The notes beneath the pieces are model-generated. The model saw only the letters and a list, made by a program, of their open reading frames with translations, did not search any database and was not told the origin of the DNA. A stretch of 64,000 nucleotides of DNA from NCBI RefSeq assembly GCF_014193285.1, contig NZ_JACHZE010000001.1, forward strand, positions 985,779 to 1,049,778, read 5' to 3'. Each line of letters opens with the position of its first letter. The first letter of the stretch is position 1. The stretch is from Atlantibacter sp. RC6. GTDB taxonomy: Bacteria; Pseudomonadota; Gammaproteobacteria; Enterobacterales; Enterobacteriaceae. Positions 31,835-42,244 of this stretch are shown piece after piece. The position numbers and the translations under genes are program-made.

Positions 31835-32809
31835 TTATGCGTTAGCGTCTTTGACTTCGCGGATTCGATCCTGATATTCACGCAGTTTTTGCGGCGTCAT
31901 CATGCGACGCTGGTCATCCAGCACCACACCGCCCACTTCATCGGCAATGTGCTGTGCAGATTGCAGCATCAGCTTGAAGTTCTGGATCTCGTCGCCGTAG
32001 GAAGGCACCTGCATAAAGATGGTAACGCCCGGCGTCGCGAAGGTATGCATATTTTCCGGATCGAACGACCCCGGCTTCACCATATTCGCCAGGCTGAACA
32101 GTACCGGTCCGCTACCGTCCGGGCTCAGGTGACGATGGAAAATATTCATTTCACCGAAGGTAAAGCCTGCCTGCTGGATGCTATTGAGCAGCACGTCACC
32201 GTTCAGTTGGCTACCGGCATGCGCCGAAACGTTCATGACGATGACCGTCTCTTTCAGGCGCGGTTTTTCAGGTGCCGGTGCGGCGGGCGCAGGTTCAGGT
32301 TGCGCGACAGGTTCAGGCTGCGGCGCTGGCGCCACAGGCTGCGGCTGATGTTGCGGCGCGGCAGGCTGCGGTTGTTGCGGCCTCACAACAGGTTGCGCAG
32401 GCGGCACAGCGGCAGGCGCCTGTTGAACAGGTTGCTGTTGTTGCACCGGCGGGCGTTGCTCAGGTTCCTGAGGACGAGCCGCAGGCTGGCGCGGTTGCGA
32501 AGACGCGTAAGGAGGCTGGTAATTATGCTGCGGCGCTTGTGGCTGGCGAGGCGGCTCGTCTTCCCGTGAGACGCTGTCATGATCGGGCGCAACGCGGCGT
32601 ACACGCACTTCGCCGACACCTTCGTCTTCTTCCATGTCGTCGCCATCATCATCAGAATCGTCATCACGCCTCGACTTCATCCGCTTAATCGGACGGTCGC
32701 GAAACACAGAAGAGCGTTCCTTACGGCTGGTCCACAGGCCGTGCACCAGTAAGGCTATTATGGCGATTGCGCCAACAATGATTAATATCAGACGCAAATC
32801 CTGCATCAT
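31835..32809 (-). CDS. zipA: Cell division protein ZipA
   Basis: A 324-residue essential divisome protein that tethers FtsZ to the inner membrane. An N-terminal transmembrane anchor ([20 protein letters not shown]) is followed by a charged stretch ([18 protein letters not shown]) and a long Pro/Gln linker to about residue 180. The C-terminal FtsZ-binding domain (about 182-324) starts [14 protein letters not shown]. The start at 32809 matches E. coli; a longer frame upstream lacks support. The linker differs from E. coli, as is usual. It is divergent from cysZ. Confidence 0.96.
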   Translation of the reverse strand: MMQDLRLILIIVGAIAIIALLVHGLWTSRKERSSVFRDRPIKRMKSRRDDDSDDDGDDMEEDEGVGEVRVRRVAPDHDSVSREDEPPRQPQAPQHNYQPPYASSQPRQPAARPQEPEQRPPVQQQQPVQQAPAAVPPAQPVVRPQQPQPAAPQHQPQPVAPAPQPEPVAQPEPAPAAPAPEKPRLKETVIVMNVSAHAGSQLNGDVLLNSIQQAGFTFGEMNIFHRHLSPDGSGPVLFSLANMVKPGSFDPENMHTFATPGVTIFMQVPSYGDEIQNFKLMLQSAQHIADEVGGVVLDDQRRMMTPQKLREYQDRIREVKDANA

Positions 32810-33037
32810 TATATTCTCTGTTGTTCTAACACCTTGCCACTGCGGCAAACATTTACTCACTAAGAGTATTTGCCCATCTGCTCAAGTGCAAGTCCGCGCA
32901 CGTTTTTCTCCGCATAAAGATGAAATAAAACGTGTTTTTTGCTGGTTTTTCGACCATTTCCGAACTGGCGATATTTCCGGGCTCGGTTAAGATAGCCTGC
33001 GTTGACCCTGGCTGACATTAAAGGAGTAAGCCTCAAT

Positions 33038-33799
33038 ATGGTTTCACAATCCGGCGCCACGCCGCGTAGCGGTCTGTATTATTTCTCTCAGGGCTGGAAA
33101 CTGGTCACGCTGCCAGGCATTCGCCGGTTCGTTATCCTGCCATTATTGATCAATATCGTGCTGATGGGTGGCGCATTCTGGTGGCTATTTTCTCAATTTG
33201 ACGTCTGGATCCCCGAGCTGATGTCCCATGTGCCGGACTGGCTGCAATGGCTGAGCTATGTGATTTGGCCATTGGTGGTGATCTCGGTGCTGCTGATCTT
33301 CGGTTATTTCTTCTCAACCCTGGCGAACTGGATTGCCGCGCCGTTCAACGGCCTGCTGGCGGAACAACTCGAAGCGCGCTTAACCGGCGCTACCCCACCG
33401 GACACCGGGGTTTTTGGCATCCTCAAAGACCTGCCGCGCATTATGAAACGCGAATGGCAAAAGCTGGCCTGGTATCTGCCGCGCGCCGTGGTCCTGCTGC
33501 TGCTGTACTTTATTCCCGGCATCGGCCAGACCGTCGCGCCGGTACTGTGGTTTTTATTCAGCGCCTGGATGCTGGCAATCCAGTATTGCGACTATCCTTT
33601 CGATAACCACAAGGTCCCGTTTAAAACGATGCGCATCGCTCTGCGCGAACGCAAGTTTACCAATATGCAGTTCGGCGCGCTGGTGAGCCTGTTTACGCTG
33701 ATTCCGTTTTTAAATCTGGTGATTATGCCGGTCGCGGTATGCGGCGCTACCGCCATGTGGGTGGACTGCTATCGCAGCAGACATGCGCTGTGGCAGTAA
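33038..33799 (+). CDS. cysZ: Sulfate permease CysZ
   Basis: A 253-residue inner membrane sulfate transporter, the same length as E. coli CysZ, that supplies sulfate for cysteine synthesis. Conserved parts are [20 protein letters not shown] near the N-terminus, [16 protein letters not shown], and [19 protein letters not shown]. The ATG at 33038 with AAGGAG upstream matches the E. coli start. It lies upstream of cysK with a hairpin between them. Confidence 0.95.
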   Translation: MVSQSGATPRSGLYYFSQGWKLVTLPGIRRFVILPLLINIVLMGGAFWWLFSQFDVWIPELMSHVPDWLQWLSYVIWPLVVISVLLIFGYFFSTLANWIAAPFNGLLAEQLEARLTGATPPDTGVFGILKDLPRIMKREWQKLAWYLPRAVVLLLLYFIPGIGQTVAPVLWFLFSAWMLAIQYCDYPFDNHKVPFKTMRIALRERKFTNMQFGALVSLFTLIPFLNLVIMPVAVCGATAMWVDCYRSRHALWQ

Positions 33800-33816
33800 A
33801 AGCCGGGAACTGAAAC

Positions 33817-33836
33817 GAGACGGCTTATGCCGTCTC
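33817..33836 (+). terminator. Hairpin after cysZ
   Basis: An eight-base-pair stem (GAGACGGC/GCCGTCTC) with a TTAT loop, followed by only a short T-rich stretch (TTATTCC). It is probably a terminator but may be leaky. Confidence 0.55.
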
Positions 33837-33893
33837 TTATTCCATAGTGGTCATCATTATTTCTCATCAGCATATAGATATGCGAATTACTTA

Positions 33894-33914
33894 CTTCCCC
33901 CAGTGGGGGAAGTG
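33894..33914. repeat. Palindrome upstream of cysK
   Basis: A perfect palindrome with 10-base arms (ACTTCCCCCA and its complement) around a single central base, 47 bases before the cysK ATG. It has no T-run and sits in the expected promoter/leader area, so a regulatory or cruciform role is possible. Confidence 0.5.
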
Positions 33915-33961
33915 CGTATGCTAACTCTGTTTCCCAAATTTCATACAGTTAAGGACAGGCC

Positions 33962-34933
33962 ATGAGTAAGATTTTTGAAGATAACTCGCTGACTATCGGT
34001 CATACGCCGCTGGTTCGACTGAACCGTATCGGTAACGGACGCATTCTGGCGAAGGTAGAATCACGCAACCCAAGCTTCAGCGTCAAATGCCGTATCGGTG
34101 CCAATATGATTTGGGATGCCGAAAAACGTGGCGTACTGAAACCGGGTGTGGAACTGGTTGAACCGACCAGCGGCAACACCGGTATCGCGCTGGCCTATGT
34201 CGCCGCCGCGCGTGGTTATAAACTGACCCTGACCATGCCGGAAACCATGAGCATCGAGCGCCGCAAGCTGCTGAAAGCGTTGGGCGCGAACCTGGTGCTG
34301 ACCGAAGGCGCGAAAGGCATGAAGGGCGCCATCCAGAAAGCGGAAGAAATTGTCGCCAGCGATCCGGCGAAATATCTGCTGCTTCAGCAGTTCAGCAACC
34401 CAGCTAACCCGGAAATCCACGAAAAAACCACCGGTCCGGAAATCTGGGAAGACACCGATGGCCAGGTTGATGTGTTTATCTCCGGCGTGGGTACGGGCGG
34501 TACGCTGACCGGCGTGAGCCGTTACATCAAGAACACCAAAGGTAAATCTGAGCTTATCACCGTGGCGGTTGAACCGACCGATTCTCCGGTTATCGCGCAG
34601 GCGCTGGCGGGTGAAGAGCTCAAACCCGGCCCGCATAAAATCCAGGGTATCGGCGCTGGCTTTATTCCGGGCAACCTCGATCTGAAACTGATCGACAAAG
34701 TTGTGGCCATTACTAACGATGAAGCTATCTCCACGGCGCGTCGTTTGATGGAAGAAGAAGGCATCCTGGCGGGCATCTCTTCCGGCGCTGCGGTTGCGGC
34801 CGCGCTCAAACTTCAGGAAGACGAAGCCTTTACCAATAAGAATATTGTGGTTATCCTTCCCTCTTCAGGTGAGCGTTATCTGAGCACCGCATTGTTTGCC
34901 GATCTGTTTACAGAAAAAGAATTGCAACAATGA
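33962..34933 (+). CDS. cysK: O-acetylserine sulfhydrylase A (cysteine synthase)
   Basis: A 323-residue PLP enzyme that makes cysteine from O-acetylserine and sulfide. The PLP lysine is K42 ([10 protein letters not shown]), the substrate loop is [12 protein letters not shown], and the glycine-rich phosphate loop is [10 protein letters not shown]. It is nearly identical to E. coli CysK, including the last third that contacts CysE. AAGGACA precedes the ATG. CysB-dependent expression is expected from E. coli; I did not identify the exact sites. Confidence 0.97.
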   Translation: MSKIFEDNSLTIGHTPLVRLNRIGNGRILAKVESRNPSFSVKCRIGANMIWDAEKRGVLKPGVELVEPTSGNTGIALAYVAAARGYKLTLTMPETMSIERRKLLKALGANLVLTEGAKGMKGAIQKAEEIVASDPAKYLLLQQFSNPANPEIHEKTTGPEIWEDTDGQVDVFISGVGTGGTLTGVSRYIKNTKGKSELITVAVEPTDSPVIAQALAGEELKPGPHKIQGIGAGFIPGNLDLKLIDKVVAITNDEAISTARRLMEEEGILAGISSGAAVAAALKLQEDEAFTNKNIVVILPSSGERYLSTALFADLFTEKELQQ

Positions 34934-34954
34934 TGCCAGATTGTTAATTTCGGA

Positions 34955-34984
34955 TAAAAAAGCACCTTTCAGGGTGCTTTTTTG
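34955..34984 (+). terminator. Terminator after cysK
   Basis: An AAAAAAGCACC arm, 6-base loop, and GGTGCTTTTTT arm located 20 bases past the stop codon. Confidence 0.85.
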
Positions 34985-35095
34985 TGTTCTGCTTCAAACT
35001 TTCACCGCTCCTGGCATTGCCTCATCTCGCTGGCTCTGGTATTTAAGCATCAATTTATTTCGATGCGTGAAATTAATCATTGTTGGATTAGTATC

Positions 35096-35111
35096 GGCTG
35101 AATCGATTTAA
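35096..35111 (+). promoter_or_regulatory. Cra (FruR) site of the pts operon
   Basis: GGCTGAATCGATTTAA agrees with the Cra consensus TGAAWCGWTTNA at every specified position (TGAATCGATTTA). It sits just upstream of the -35 element at 35116, matching the known Cra site of E. coli ptsH. Confidence 0.8.
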
Positions 35112-35115
35112 TGAT

Positions 35116-35145
35116 TTGGTTAAGCTTTGTTATTAGCTGCATAAT
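35116..35145 (+). promoter_or_regulatory. Upstream promoter of ptsHI-crr
   Basis: TTGGTT (35116-35121), an 18-base spacer and CATAAT (35140-35145). It leaves a leader of about 160 bases before ptsH; further promoters nearer to the gene, as in E. coli, are likely but not clear by eye. Confidence 0.6.
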
Positions 35146-35313
35146 GATTGATGACGAGCGAAACGCGGGTCGCGTAACGGCACCGTGCGATTTCGCAGTT
35201 CTGGCATTCTGTGCCGCGTTGCCTTGAACGCCGGTACAACTTTAAGGCTAAAGTGTGGCCGCCAGGCTAGACTTTAGTTCCACAACACTAAACCTATAAG
35301 TTGGGGAAATATA

Positions 35314-35571
35314 ATGTTCCAGCAAGAAGTTACCATTACCGCTCCGAACGGCCTGCATACCCGCCCTGCTGCTCAGTTTGTTAAAGAAGCGAAAGGCTTC
35401 ACGTCTGATATCACTGTGACTTCCAACGGCAAAAGCGCCAGCGCAAAAAGCCTGTTCAAACTGCAAACTCTGGGTCTGACTCAGGGTACTGTAGTTAGCA
35501 TCTCCGCTGAAGGCGAAGACGAACAGAAAGCTGTTGAGCATCTGGTAAAACTGATGGCTGAACTCGAGTAA
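35314..35571 (+). CDS. ptsH: Phosphocarrier protein HPr
   Basis: An 85-residue HPr, almost identical to E. coli. It carries phosphate from enzyme I to all EIIA proteins. The phosphohistidine is H15 (PNGLHTRPA) and the conserved serine is S46 (AKSLFKL). It is the first gene of ptsHI-crr. GGGGAAA precedes the ATG. Confidence 0.98.
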   Translation: MFQQEVTITAPNGLHTRPAAQFVKEAKGFTSDITVTSNGKSASAKSLFKLQTLGLTQGTVVSISAEGEDEQKAVEHLVKLMAELE

Positions 35572-35614
35572 GTTCCGGGTTCTTATTAATATCAGTCACA
35601 AGTAAGGTAGGGTT

Positions 35615-37342
35615 ATGATTTCAGGCATTTTAGCATCCCCGGGTATCGCTTTCGGCAAAGCACTGCTGCTGAAAGAAGATGAGATTGTCATCGACCGGAA
35701 AAAGATTTCTGCCGATAAGGTTGATCAGGAAGTTGAGCGTTTCCTGAGTGGGCGCGCCAAGGCCTCTACGCAGTTAGAAGCGATCAAAGTCAAAGCCGGC
35801 GAAACTTTCGGTGAGGAAAAGGAAGCCATCTTCGAAGGCCACATCATGTTGCTGGAAGATGAGGAGCTAGAGCAGGAAATCATAGCCCTGATTAAGGACA
35901 AGCTCATCACTGCCGACGCGGCAGCTTATGACGTCATTGAAGGCCAGGCGACTGCGCTGGAAGAGCTCGATGACGAATACCTGAAAGAGCGTGCGGCTGA
36001 CGTGCGCGACATCGGTAAGCGCCTGCTGCGTAACATTCTTGGCCTCGCCATTATCGATTTAAGCGCAATTCAGGACGAAGTGATCCTGGTTGCCGCCGAT
36101 CTGACGCCGTCTGAAACCGCACAGCTGAACCTGAAAAAGGTGCTGGGTTTCATCACCGATATCGGTGGCCGCACTTCCCACACCTCTATCATGGCGCGTT
36201 CTCTGGAACTGCCTGCCATCGTGGGTACCGGCAGCGTCACTTCTCAAGTGAAAAACGGCGACTATCTGATCCTCGACGCGGTAAACAACAAAGTTTACGT
36301 CAACCCGAGCGATGAAGAGATCGAAACCCTGCGCAATATCCAGACCCAGGTTGCCGAAGAAAAAGCGGAACTGGCAAAACTGAAAGACCTGCCGGCCATC
36401 ACCCTTGACGGCCACCAGGTTGAAGTTTGCGCCAACATCGGCACCGTGCGCGACGTCGCTGGCGCTGAGCGCAACGGCGCGGAAGGCGTGGGCCTGTACC
36501 GTACTGAATTCCTGTTTATGGATCGCGACGCACTGCCGACCGAAGAAGAGCAGTTCGCTGCTTATAAAGCCGTGGCGGAAGCCTGCGGTTCTCAGGCTGT
36601 GATTGTTCGCACCATGGACATCGGCGGCGACAAAGAGCTGCCGTACATGAATTTCCCGAAAGAAGAGAACCCGTTCCTGGGCTGGCGTGCCGTGCGTATC
36701 GCCATGGACCGCAAAGAGATCCTCCGCGATCAGCTACGTGCTATCCTGCGCGCCTCCGCTTTCGGAAAACTGCGCATTATGTTCCCGATGATCATTTCCG
36801 TTGAAGAAGTCCGTGTGCTGAAAAAAGCCATCGAGACCTTCAAGCAGGAACTGCGCGATGAAGGCAAAGCCTTTGACGAATCAATTGAAGTTGGCGTGAT
36901 GGTGGAAACACCGGCTGCGGCGACCATTGCCCGTCATTTAGCCAAAGAAGTGGATTTCTTTAGTATCGGAACGAACGATTTAACACAGTACACCCTGGCA
37001 GTTGATCGCGGTAATGATATGATTTCACATCTTTACCAGCCGATGTCGCCGTCTGTACTGACTCTAATTAAGCAAGTGATTGATGCATCTCATGCAGAAG
37101 GTAAATGGACCGGAATGTGTGGTGAGCTTGCAGGCGACGAACGTGCTACACTTCTGTTGTTGGGGATGGGTCTGGATGAATTCAGTATGAGTGCCATTTC
37201 TATCCCGCGTATCAAGAAGATAATTCGTAATACGAATTACGAAGATGCGAAGGTGTTAGCAGAGCAGGCTCTTGCTCAACCGACAACGGACGAGTTAATG
37301 ACGCTGGTTAACAAGTTCATTGAAGAAAAAACAATCTGCTAA
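35615..37342 (+). CDS. ptsI: PTS enzyme I
   Basis: A 575-residue cytoplasmic enzyme, the same length as E. coli, that moves phosphate from PEP to HPr. The phosphohistidine is H189 ([13 protein letters not shown]). The PEP-binding C-terminal barrel shows the TEFLFMDRD and VETPAAA motifs and the catalytic cysteine in [10 protein letters not shown]. It lies 43 bases after ptsH and before crr. It would energise the EIICB permease at 12621. Confidence 0.98.
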   Translation: MISGILASPGIAFGKALLLKEDEIVIDRKKISADKVDQEVERFLSGRAKASTQLEAIKVKAGETFGEEKEAIFEGHIMLLEDEELEQEIIALIKDKLITADAAAYDVIEGQATALEELDDEYLKERAADVRDIGKRLLRNILGLAIIDLSAIQDEVILVAADLTPSETAQLNLKKVLGFITDIGGRTSHTSIMARSLELPAIVGTGSVTSQVKNGDYLILDAVNNKVYVNPSDEEIETLRNIQTQVAEEKAELAKLKDLPAITLDGHQVEVCANIGTVRDVAGAERNGAEGVGLYRTEFLFMDRDALPTEEEQFAAYKAVAEACGSQAVIVRTMDIGGDKELPYMNFPKEENPFLGWRAVRIAMDRKEILRDQLRAILRASAFGKLRIMFPMIISVEEVRVLKKAIETFKQELRDEGKAFDESIEVGVMVETPAAATIARHLAKEVDFFSIGTNDLTQYTLAVDRGNDMISHLYQPMSPSVLTLIKQVIDASHAEGKWTGMCGELAGDERATLLLLGMGLDEFSMSAISIPRIKKIIRNTNYEDAKVLAEQALAQPTTDELMTLVNKFIEEKTIC

Positions 37343-37385
37343 TCCACGAGATGCGGCCCAAATTACTGCTTAGGAGAGAAGGCTA

Positions 37386-37889
37386 ATGGGGTTATTTAGT
37401 AAACTGTTCGGTGACAAAGGCAATAGCGACACCGGAACCATTGAGATCGTTGCTCCACTGTCTGGCGAAATCGTTAATATTGAAGACGTGCCGGATGTAG
37501 TGTTCGCGGAAAAAATCGTTGGTGATGGCATCGCTATCAAACCAACCGGTAACAAAATGGTTGCACCGGTTGACGGCACCATCGGTAAAATCTTCGAAAC
37601 CAACCACGCCTTCTCTATCGAATCCGATAGCGGCATTGAGCTTTTCGTTCACTTCGGTATCGATACCGTTGAGTTGAAAGGCGAAGGCTTCAAACGTATC
37701 GCTGAAGAAGGTCAACGCGTGAAAGTTGGCGATCCGGTTATCGAATTCGATCTGCCGCTGCTGGAAGAGAAAGCCAAATCCACGCTGACGCCGGTTGTGA
37801 TCTCCAATATGGACGAGATCAAAGAGCTGATTAAGCTGACGGGTAGCGTGACCGTGGGTGAAACCCCGGTTATCCGCATTAAGAAGTAA
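37386..37889 (+). CDS. crr: Glucose-specific EIIA (Crr)
   Basis: A 167-residue EIIA-Glc, two residues shorter than E. coli because of a shorter N-terminal segment ([17 protein letters not shown]). Active-site histidines are H74 and H89 ([16 protein letters not shown]). It phosphorylates EIICB proteins that lack their own EIIA, activates adenylate cyclase and causes inducer exclusion. GGAGAG precedes the ATG. It is the last gene of the pts operon. Confidence 0.97.
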   Translation: MGLFSKLFGDKGNSDTGTIEIVAPLSGEIVNIEDVPDVVFAEKIVGDGIAIKPTGNKMVAPVDGTIGKIFETNHAFSIESDSGIELFVHFGIDTVELKGEGFKRIAEEGQRVKVGDPVIEFDLPLLEEKAKSTLTPVVISNMDEIKELIKLTGSVTVGETPVIRIKK

Positions 37890-37902
37890 TGCTGCTTGAG
37901 TA

Positions 37903-37933
37903 AAAATGGCGCCGAAAGGCGCCATTTTTTTTA
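37903..37933 (+). terminator. Terminator of the pts operon
   Basis: AAAATGGCGCC, loop GAAA, GGCGCCATTTTTTTT: a strong stem with an eight-base T-run after crr. Confidence 0.92.
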
Positions 37934-38014
37934 TCCATCGTCAGAAATTAAATTGCGTTTTGATAGTCAGAGAAATGACTCATTCGGTAATGGTATTGAT
38001 CAGGGAAATTGTCT

Positions 38015-38377
38015 ATGAAAAAGAAGGGAATCATCATATTTTTGTGCACGCTATTGGCCGCCCCCGCTTTCGCTAAACTCAGCTCGCATGAAGAAGCGAG
38101 AATTGAAGCGTTGCTAACGGCATTGCGTCAGGAAAAAGATCTGACATTTATTCGTAACGGCAGCGCCCATAACAGCGAAGAAGCGGCCTCTCATCTCCAG
38201 CTTAAACTTAGTAAAACGCGTAATCGGCTCGATACTGCCGAGCAATTTATCGACAACGTTGCCTCTACCTCATCGATTTCAGGCCAGCCTTACACGGTAA
38301 AAATCGATGGGAAAGAACAAAAAGCGCAGGTTTATTTACATCAGTTAATTGAGCAAACGGACAAGACGGTAAAATAA
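38015..38377 (+). CDS. yfeK: Exported DUF5329 protein YfeK
   Basis: A 120-residue exported protein like E. coli YfeK. The signal peptide [20 protein letters not shown] is followed by [34 protein letters not shown], and the conserved [24 protein letters not shown]. The cysteine found in E. coli (HTCDEA) is serine here. The function is unknown. The ATG at 38015 gives a clean signal peptide, and the upstream GGGAAA is a modest ribosome site. Confidence 0.88.
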   Translation: MKKKGIIIFLCTLLAAPAFAKLSSHEEARIEALLTALRQEKDLTFIRNGSAHNSEEAASHLQLKLSKTRNRLDTAEQFIDNVASTSSISGQPYTVKIDGKEQKAQVYLHQLIEQTDKTVK

Positions 38378-38384
38378 CGCGTGA

Positions 38385-38410
38385 TTGCGCCGGGGGATTG
38401 CCCGGCGCAA
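38385..38410. terminator. Hairpin between yfeK and pdxK
   Basis: A perfect ten-base-pair stem (TTGCGCCGGG 38385-38394, CCCGGCGCAA 38401-38410) between convergent genes. There is no T-run on either side, so its strength is uncertain. Confidence 0.55.
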
Positions 38411-38412
38411 GA

Positions 38413-39258
38413 CTATGGATGCTCCGGCAACGCCAGTTCATCAAACCCCAGCGCCAGGGTGTGGCGCATCACATCAACAACCCGGTCGCTCGCCCCTTTC
38501 ACCGCCTCGGGAAGGCTCGCGCCCTGTAGCAGTTTACCGGCCAGCGCCGAGCAGAACAGATCCCCCGTCCCTTTAAGCTCCGCATCGACGCGCGGATGAA
38601 CGAACACCTCGACATGTTGCGTCGTCACCAGAGCCACCTGCATACGGTCTGCGGGCAAATCGTCCCCTGGCGCGCTGGTCACCGCCACCCATTGGGTGCG
38701 CCCGGTGAGCAACGTTCTGGCGGCGTCTACCGCCTGCGCTAAAGTGGGGCTGGCGCGGCCCGTCAGGCGCTCCAGTTCAAAGGCGTTCGGCGTGATGCCG
38801 GTCGCCAGCGGTAACAGCCGCTCACGATAGGCCTGCGGCAGCTCCTGCTTGACGTAAATCCCACTGTCGGTATCGCCCATCACCGGATCGATGATCACCC
38901 ACAGATGCGGATAGCGTTCGCGCACCTGCTCAAGCCAGCCCGCCAGAATCTCTGCCTGCCCCACACTGCCGAGATAGCCGGTGATAATTCCCTTCACATG
39001 CCGCACTGCGTCACGCTCCAGCAGGCCGGTGAGATAGCCTTTAAACCAGTCGTCGGGAATGGCCCCGCCGTACAGGCTGGGGTAGTGGGGCGTATTGCTG
39101 AGCAGCACCGTCGGCACGGCCATGGCCCGAAAGCCAGCCTGTTGCAGTGTGGGGATCGCGATACTGTTACCCACGCTGCCGTACACCACCTGCGACTGGA
39201 CGGAAATAATATCCGTGCGCAGCGCCCGCTGCCCGTCGCCAAATAAGATTGCGGTCAT
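38413..39258 (-). CDS. pdxK: Pyridoxal/pyridoxine/pyridoxamine kinase PdxK
   Basis: A 281-residue ribokinase-superfamily kinase that phosphorylates B6 vitamers. It matches E. coli PdxK along its length but is more diverged than its neighbours. Motifs are VQSQVVYGSVGNSIAIP, TVLLSNTPHYPSLYGG, IIDPVMGDTDSGIYV and the C-terminal anion hole/catalytic LKGTGDLFCSALAGKLL. It follows cysM on the same strand, 54 bases away, and may be read from the cys operon; its product PLP serves CysM and CysK. Confidence 0.9.
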   Translation of the reverse strand: MTAILFGDGQRALRTDIISVQSQVVYGSVGNSIAIPTLQQAGFRAMAVPTVLLSNTPHYPSLYGGAIPDDWFKGYLTGLLERDAVRHVKGIITGYLGSVGQAEILAGWLEQVRERYPHLWVIIDPVMGDTDSGIYVKQELPQAYRERLLPLATGITPNAFELERLTGRASPTLAQAVDAARTLLTGRTQWVAVTSAPGDDLPADRMQVALVTTQHVEVFVHPRVDAELKGTGDLFCSALAGKLLQGASLPEAVKGASDRVVDVMRHTLALGFDELALPEHP

Positions 39259-39312
39259 CCTTTTATCCTTCCCTGGTCATCAGGGCATGCTATCCGCGAA
39301 CGGAGAGCGGCT

Positions 39313-40224
39313 TTAAATGCCCGCTCCCTGCGCGTAGCTCTCTTCACCAAATACGCCGGTCGAGAGATAACGGTCGCCGCGATCGCAGATAATCGCTACA
39401 ACAATTGCGCCTGGGTTTTCACGCGCCACCCGCAAAGCGCCAGCCACGGCTCCGCCGGAACTCACGCCGCAGAAGATGCCTTCGCGGCTGGCTAACTCGC
39501 GCATGGTATTTTCCGCTTCTCGTTGATGAATATCCAGCACAGCATCCACCAGGTCAGCATTATAAATTCCCGGCATATATTCTTCCGGCCAACGCCGGAT
39601 GCCCGGAATGCTGCTGCCCTCTTCCGGCTGCAGGCCAACGATGGTCACCGGTTTCGCCTGCTCGCGCAGAAAACGGCTAACGCCGGTAATGGTGCCGGTA
39701 GTGCCCATGCTGGAGACAAAATGGGTGAGGCGCGCATCGGTCTGACGCCAGATTTCCGGGCCAGTGGTGCGGTAATGCGCAAGGGGATTATCGGGGTTGT
39801 TGAACTGATCAAGAATATAGCCTTCACCGCGATCCGCCATGGTCTGGGCCAGGTCGCGCGCCCCTTCCATGCCCTGCTCTTTGGTCACCAGCACCAGATC
39901 CGCGCCGTAGGCGCGCATCGCGGCGCGGCGCTCCATGCTCATGTTGTCCGGCATCAGCAGCTTCATACGGTAGCCTTTCAGCGCCGCGATCATCGCCAGC
40001 GCGATGCCGGTATTGCCGCTGGTGGCTTCGATTAACGTGTCGCCGGGTTTGATGTCGCCGCGCTTTTCCGCTTCGACAATCATCGATAGCGCCGCGCGAT
40101 CTTTTACCGAACCCGCCGGGTTATTGCCTTCCAGTTTTAGCCAAATTTCACTGCCGTTATCCGGCCCCATACGCTGCAATTTCACCAGCGGCGTATTGCC
40201 AATGGTTTGTTCTAATGTATTCAC
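39313..40224 (-). CDS. cysM: O-acetylserine sulfhydrylase B CysM
   Basis: A 303-residue PLP enzyme that uses thiosulfate or sulfide with O-acetylserine (giving S-sulfocysteine or cysteine). PLP lysine is K41 (NPAGSVKDRAAL), followed by [13 protein letters not shown] and the phosphate loop SSMGTTGTITG. It is a full-length match to E. coli CysM, whose place after cysPTWA is also kept. A terminator-like hairpin after cysA (40243-40268) lies between cysA and cysM. Confidence 0.96.
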   Translation of the reverse strand: MNTLEQTIGNTPLVKLQRMGPDNGSEIWLKLEGNNPAGSVKDRAALSMIVEAEKRGDIKPGDTLIEATSGNTGIALAMIAALKGYRMKLLMPDNMSMERRAAMRAYGADLVLVTKEQGMEGARDLAQTMADRGEGYILDQFNNPDNPLAHYRTTGPEIWRQTDARLTHFVSSMGTTGTITGVSRFLREQAKPVTIVGLQPEEGSSIPGIRRWPEEYMPGIYNADLVDAVLDIHQREAENTMRELASREGIFCGVSSGGAVAGALRVARENPGAIVVAIICDRGDRYLSTGVFGEESYAQGAGI

Positions 40225-40242
40225 GTCAGTCTTTCCAGAGCA

Positions 40243-40268
40243 TAAAAAAAGCGGCTACGAAGCCGCTT
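40243..40268 (-). terminator. Terminator/attenuator between cysA and cysM
   Basis: On the minus strand AAAGCGGCTTCGTAGCCGC followed by T7. As cysM lies only about 20 bases further, it could reduce rather than end cys operon transcription. Confidence 0.8.
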
Positions 40269-40293
40269 TCACATCGTCGATCGCAACAAACTA

Positions 40294-41379
40294 TCAGGCG
40301 GATTCGGCCAGGGCAATACTCTCAATTTTCTCATTGCCGTTGTACAAACGGGCGTGTTGCAGGCCAACAAACAGGCGCTCGCCGCGATGCGGGACATAAT
40401 CTTCCCGTAAAACAACGGTTAAGGTTTCGTCGTACCAGCCGAGCGGTTGTACCACCAATTGCATATAGTGGCCACGCGGGCTCACTTCCAGCACCTGTAC
40501 CGGCAGCGGGGATTCCAGGCTGGTGCGGCGGCTGACGTCCACTTCCCAGGGGCGCAGGAACAGATCGACCGGCCCCTGGTGCGCAGGCGCGTAGCCCAGC
40601 GGCCAGCGGTGCGCGCCGACGTGGAACTGGCTGCCGCGAATGGTGCCGTGCAGGCGGTTCACTTCGCCGAGGAACTCCAGCACGAAGCGGGTTTCCGGCT
40701 CGCGCCAGACGCGCTCCGGCGCATCGGCCTGCTCGATATGGCCCTGGCTCATCACCACCACCCGGTCCGCCACTTCCATGGCTTCTTCCTGATCGTGTGT
40801 CACGAAGACGCTGGTGAATTTCAGTTCTTCATGCAATTGACGCAGCCAGCGGCGCAGCTCTTTACGCACCTGCGCGTCGAGTGCTCCGAAGGGTTCATCA
40901 AGCAGCAGGATTTGCGGCTCAACGGCCAGGGCGCGCGCCAGCGCGACACGCTGTTTCTGGCCACCGGAAAGCTGGGCCGGGAAGCGGTCCGCCAGATGAG
41001 CGAGCTGCACCATCTCCAGCAGTTGGGTCACTTTTTGTTTGATCGCGCTGGCGTTCGGGCGCTCGCGCTTTGGCAACACGCTCAGGCCAAAGGCGATATT
41101 GTCGAACACCGTCATATGGCGGAACAGCGCGTAATGCTGGAACACAAAGCCCACTTTACGGTCGCGGGCGTGTAAACGGCTCACGTCGGTGCCGTGGAAG
41201 CGGATATGCCCGCTGGTCTGGTGCTCCAGGCCCGCGATAATACGCAGCAGCGTGGTTTTACCGGAGCCGCTCGGCCCCAGCAGCGCCACCATCTGGCCGG
41301 AGGGGATATCCAGAGAAATATCATTAAGCACCTGGGTGCGGCCAAACGATTTTTTAATTCTGGAAATCTCAATGCTCAT
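40294..41379 (-). CDS. cysA: Sulfate/thiosulfate ABC transporter ATPase CysA
   Basis: A 361-residue ATPase (E. coli 365). Walker A is [12 protein letters not shown], the signature is [14 protein letters not shown], and Walker B is [12 protein letters not shown], with a C-terminal TOBE-like regulatory domain after about residue 240. It energises the CysTW permease. The start at 41379 ([13 protein letters not shown]) matches the family and overlaps the cysW end by 11 bases. Confidence 0.96.
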   Translation of the reverse strand: MSIEISRIKKSFGRTQVLNDISLDIPSGQMVALLGPSGSGKTTLLRIIAGLEHQTSGHIRFHGTDVSRLHARDRKVGFVFQHYALFRHMTVFDNIAFGLSVLPKRERPNASAIKQKVTQLLEMVQLAHLADRFPAQLSGGQKQRVALARALAVEPQILLLDEPFGALDAQVRKELRRWLRQLHEELKFTSVFVTHDQEEAMEVADRVVVMSQGHIEQADAPERVWREPETRFVLEFLGEVNRLHGTIRGSQFHVGAHRWPLGYAPAHQGPVDLFLRPWEVDVSRRTSLESPLPVQVLEVSPRGHYMQLVVQPLGWYDETLTVVLREDYVPHRGERLFVGLQHARLYNGNEKIESIALAESA

Positions 41380-42244
41380 GATTGCTCTCCTGTTGCTGGC
41401 GTTTTTCCTGATGATGCAAACGCCATTGCAACGCACTCTTTAAAAACAGGGTCAAAATTGCCATTAACGTCAGCAGCGCGGCGGCGGTATAAGCGCCGAC
41501 CGCATTGTAATCCTGCTCAAGTAATTCGATTTGCAGCGGCAGCGACAACGTCTCACCGCGAATAGAGCCAGACACCACCGACACCGCGCCAAACTCGCCG
41601 ATGGCGCGGGCGTTGGTCAGCACCACGCCATACAATAACGCCCAGCGGATATTAGGCAGCGTGACGCGGCGGAACATCTGCCAGCCCGACGCGCCCAGCA
41701 AAATCGCGGCTTCGTCTTCGTTGCTGCCCTGGCTGAGCATCACCGGCACCAGCTCGCGCACCACAAACGGACAGGTGACGAAAATGGTCACCAGCACCAT
41801 GCCCGGCCAGGCGAACATTATCTGTAGATCGTTATCCCCCAGCCAGCCGCCGAGCGGGCCGTTTGAGCCGTAGAACAGCAGATACACCAGACCAGCCACC
41901 ACCGGCGAGACCGCAAACGGGATATCCAGCAGGGTCAACAATAACTGGCGGCCCGGAAAATTAAAGCGCGTCACCAGCCATGCCAGCAGCGTGCCGAATA
42001 CCAGGTTGACCGGCACGGTGATCAGCGCGATCAGCACCGTCAGCCAGATGGCGTGCAGCATGTCCGGGTCGGCCAGGTTTTGCAGCACCGGCATCAGCCC
42101 TTTGCTGAACGCCTGGGCGAAGATATACACCATCGGCACCACCAGGATCAGGGCGCTGATCAGCACGCCGGTGCCAATCAGGAACCATTTACTCCAGTTG
42201 ATGCCGGGCTTACCGTAGCTTTTCAATTCTGTAACCTGCGCCAT
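41369..42244 (-). CDS. cysW: Sulfate/thiosulfate ABC permease CysW
   Basis: A 291-residue inner membrane permease with six predicted helices, the same length as E. coli. The ATPase-coupling EAA-type loop is [22 protein letters not shown]. It pairs with CysT. The gene overlaps cysA (11 bases) and abuts cysT (its ATG shares a base with the cysT stop). Confidence 0.96.
   Translation of the reverse strand: MAQVTELKSYGKPGINWSKWFLIGTGVLISALILVVPMVYIFAQAFSKGLMPVLQNLADPDMLHAIWLTVLIALITVPVNLVFGTLLAWLVTRFNFPGRQLLLTLLDIPFAVSPVVAGLVYLLFYGSNGPLGGWLGDNDLQIMFAWPGMVLVTIFVTCPFVVRELVPVMLSQGSNEDEAAILLGASGWQMFRRVTLPNIRWALLYGVVLTNARAIGEFGAVSVVSGSIRGETLSLPLQIELLEQDYNAVGAYTAAALLTLMAILTLFLKSALQWRLHHQEKRQQQESNHEH

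Noticed and set aside
32860..33060. Short minus-strand frame between zipA and cysZ
   Set aside because: It covers the divergent promoter area, has no ribosome site and no recognisable protein.
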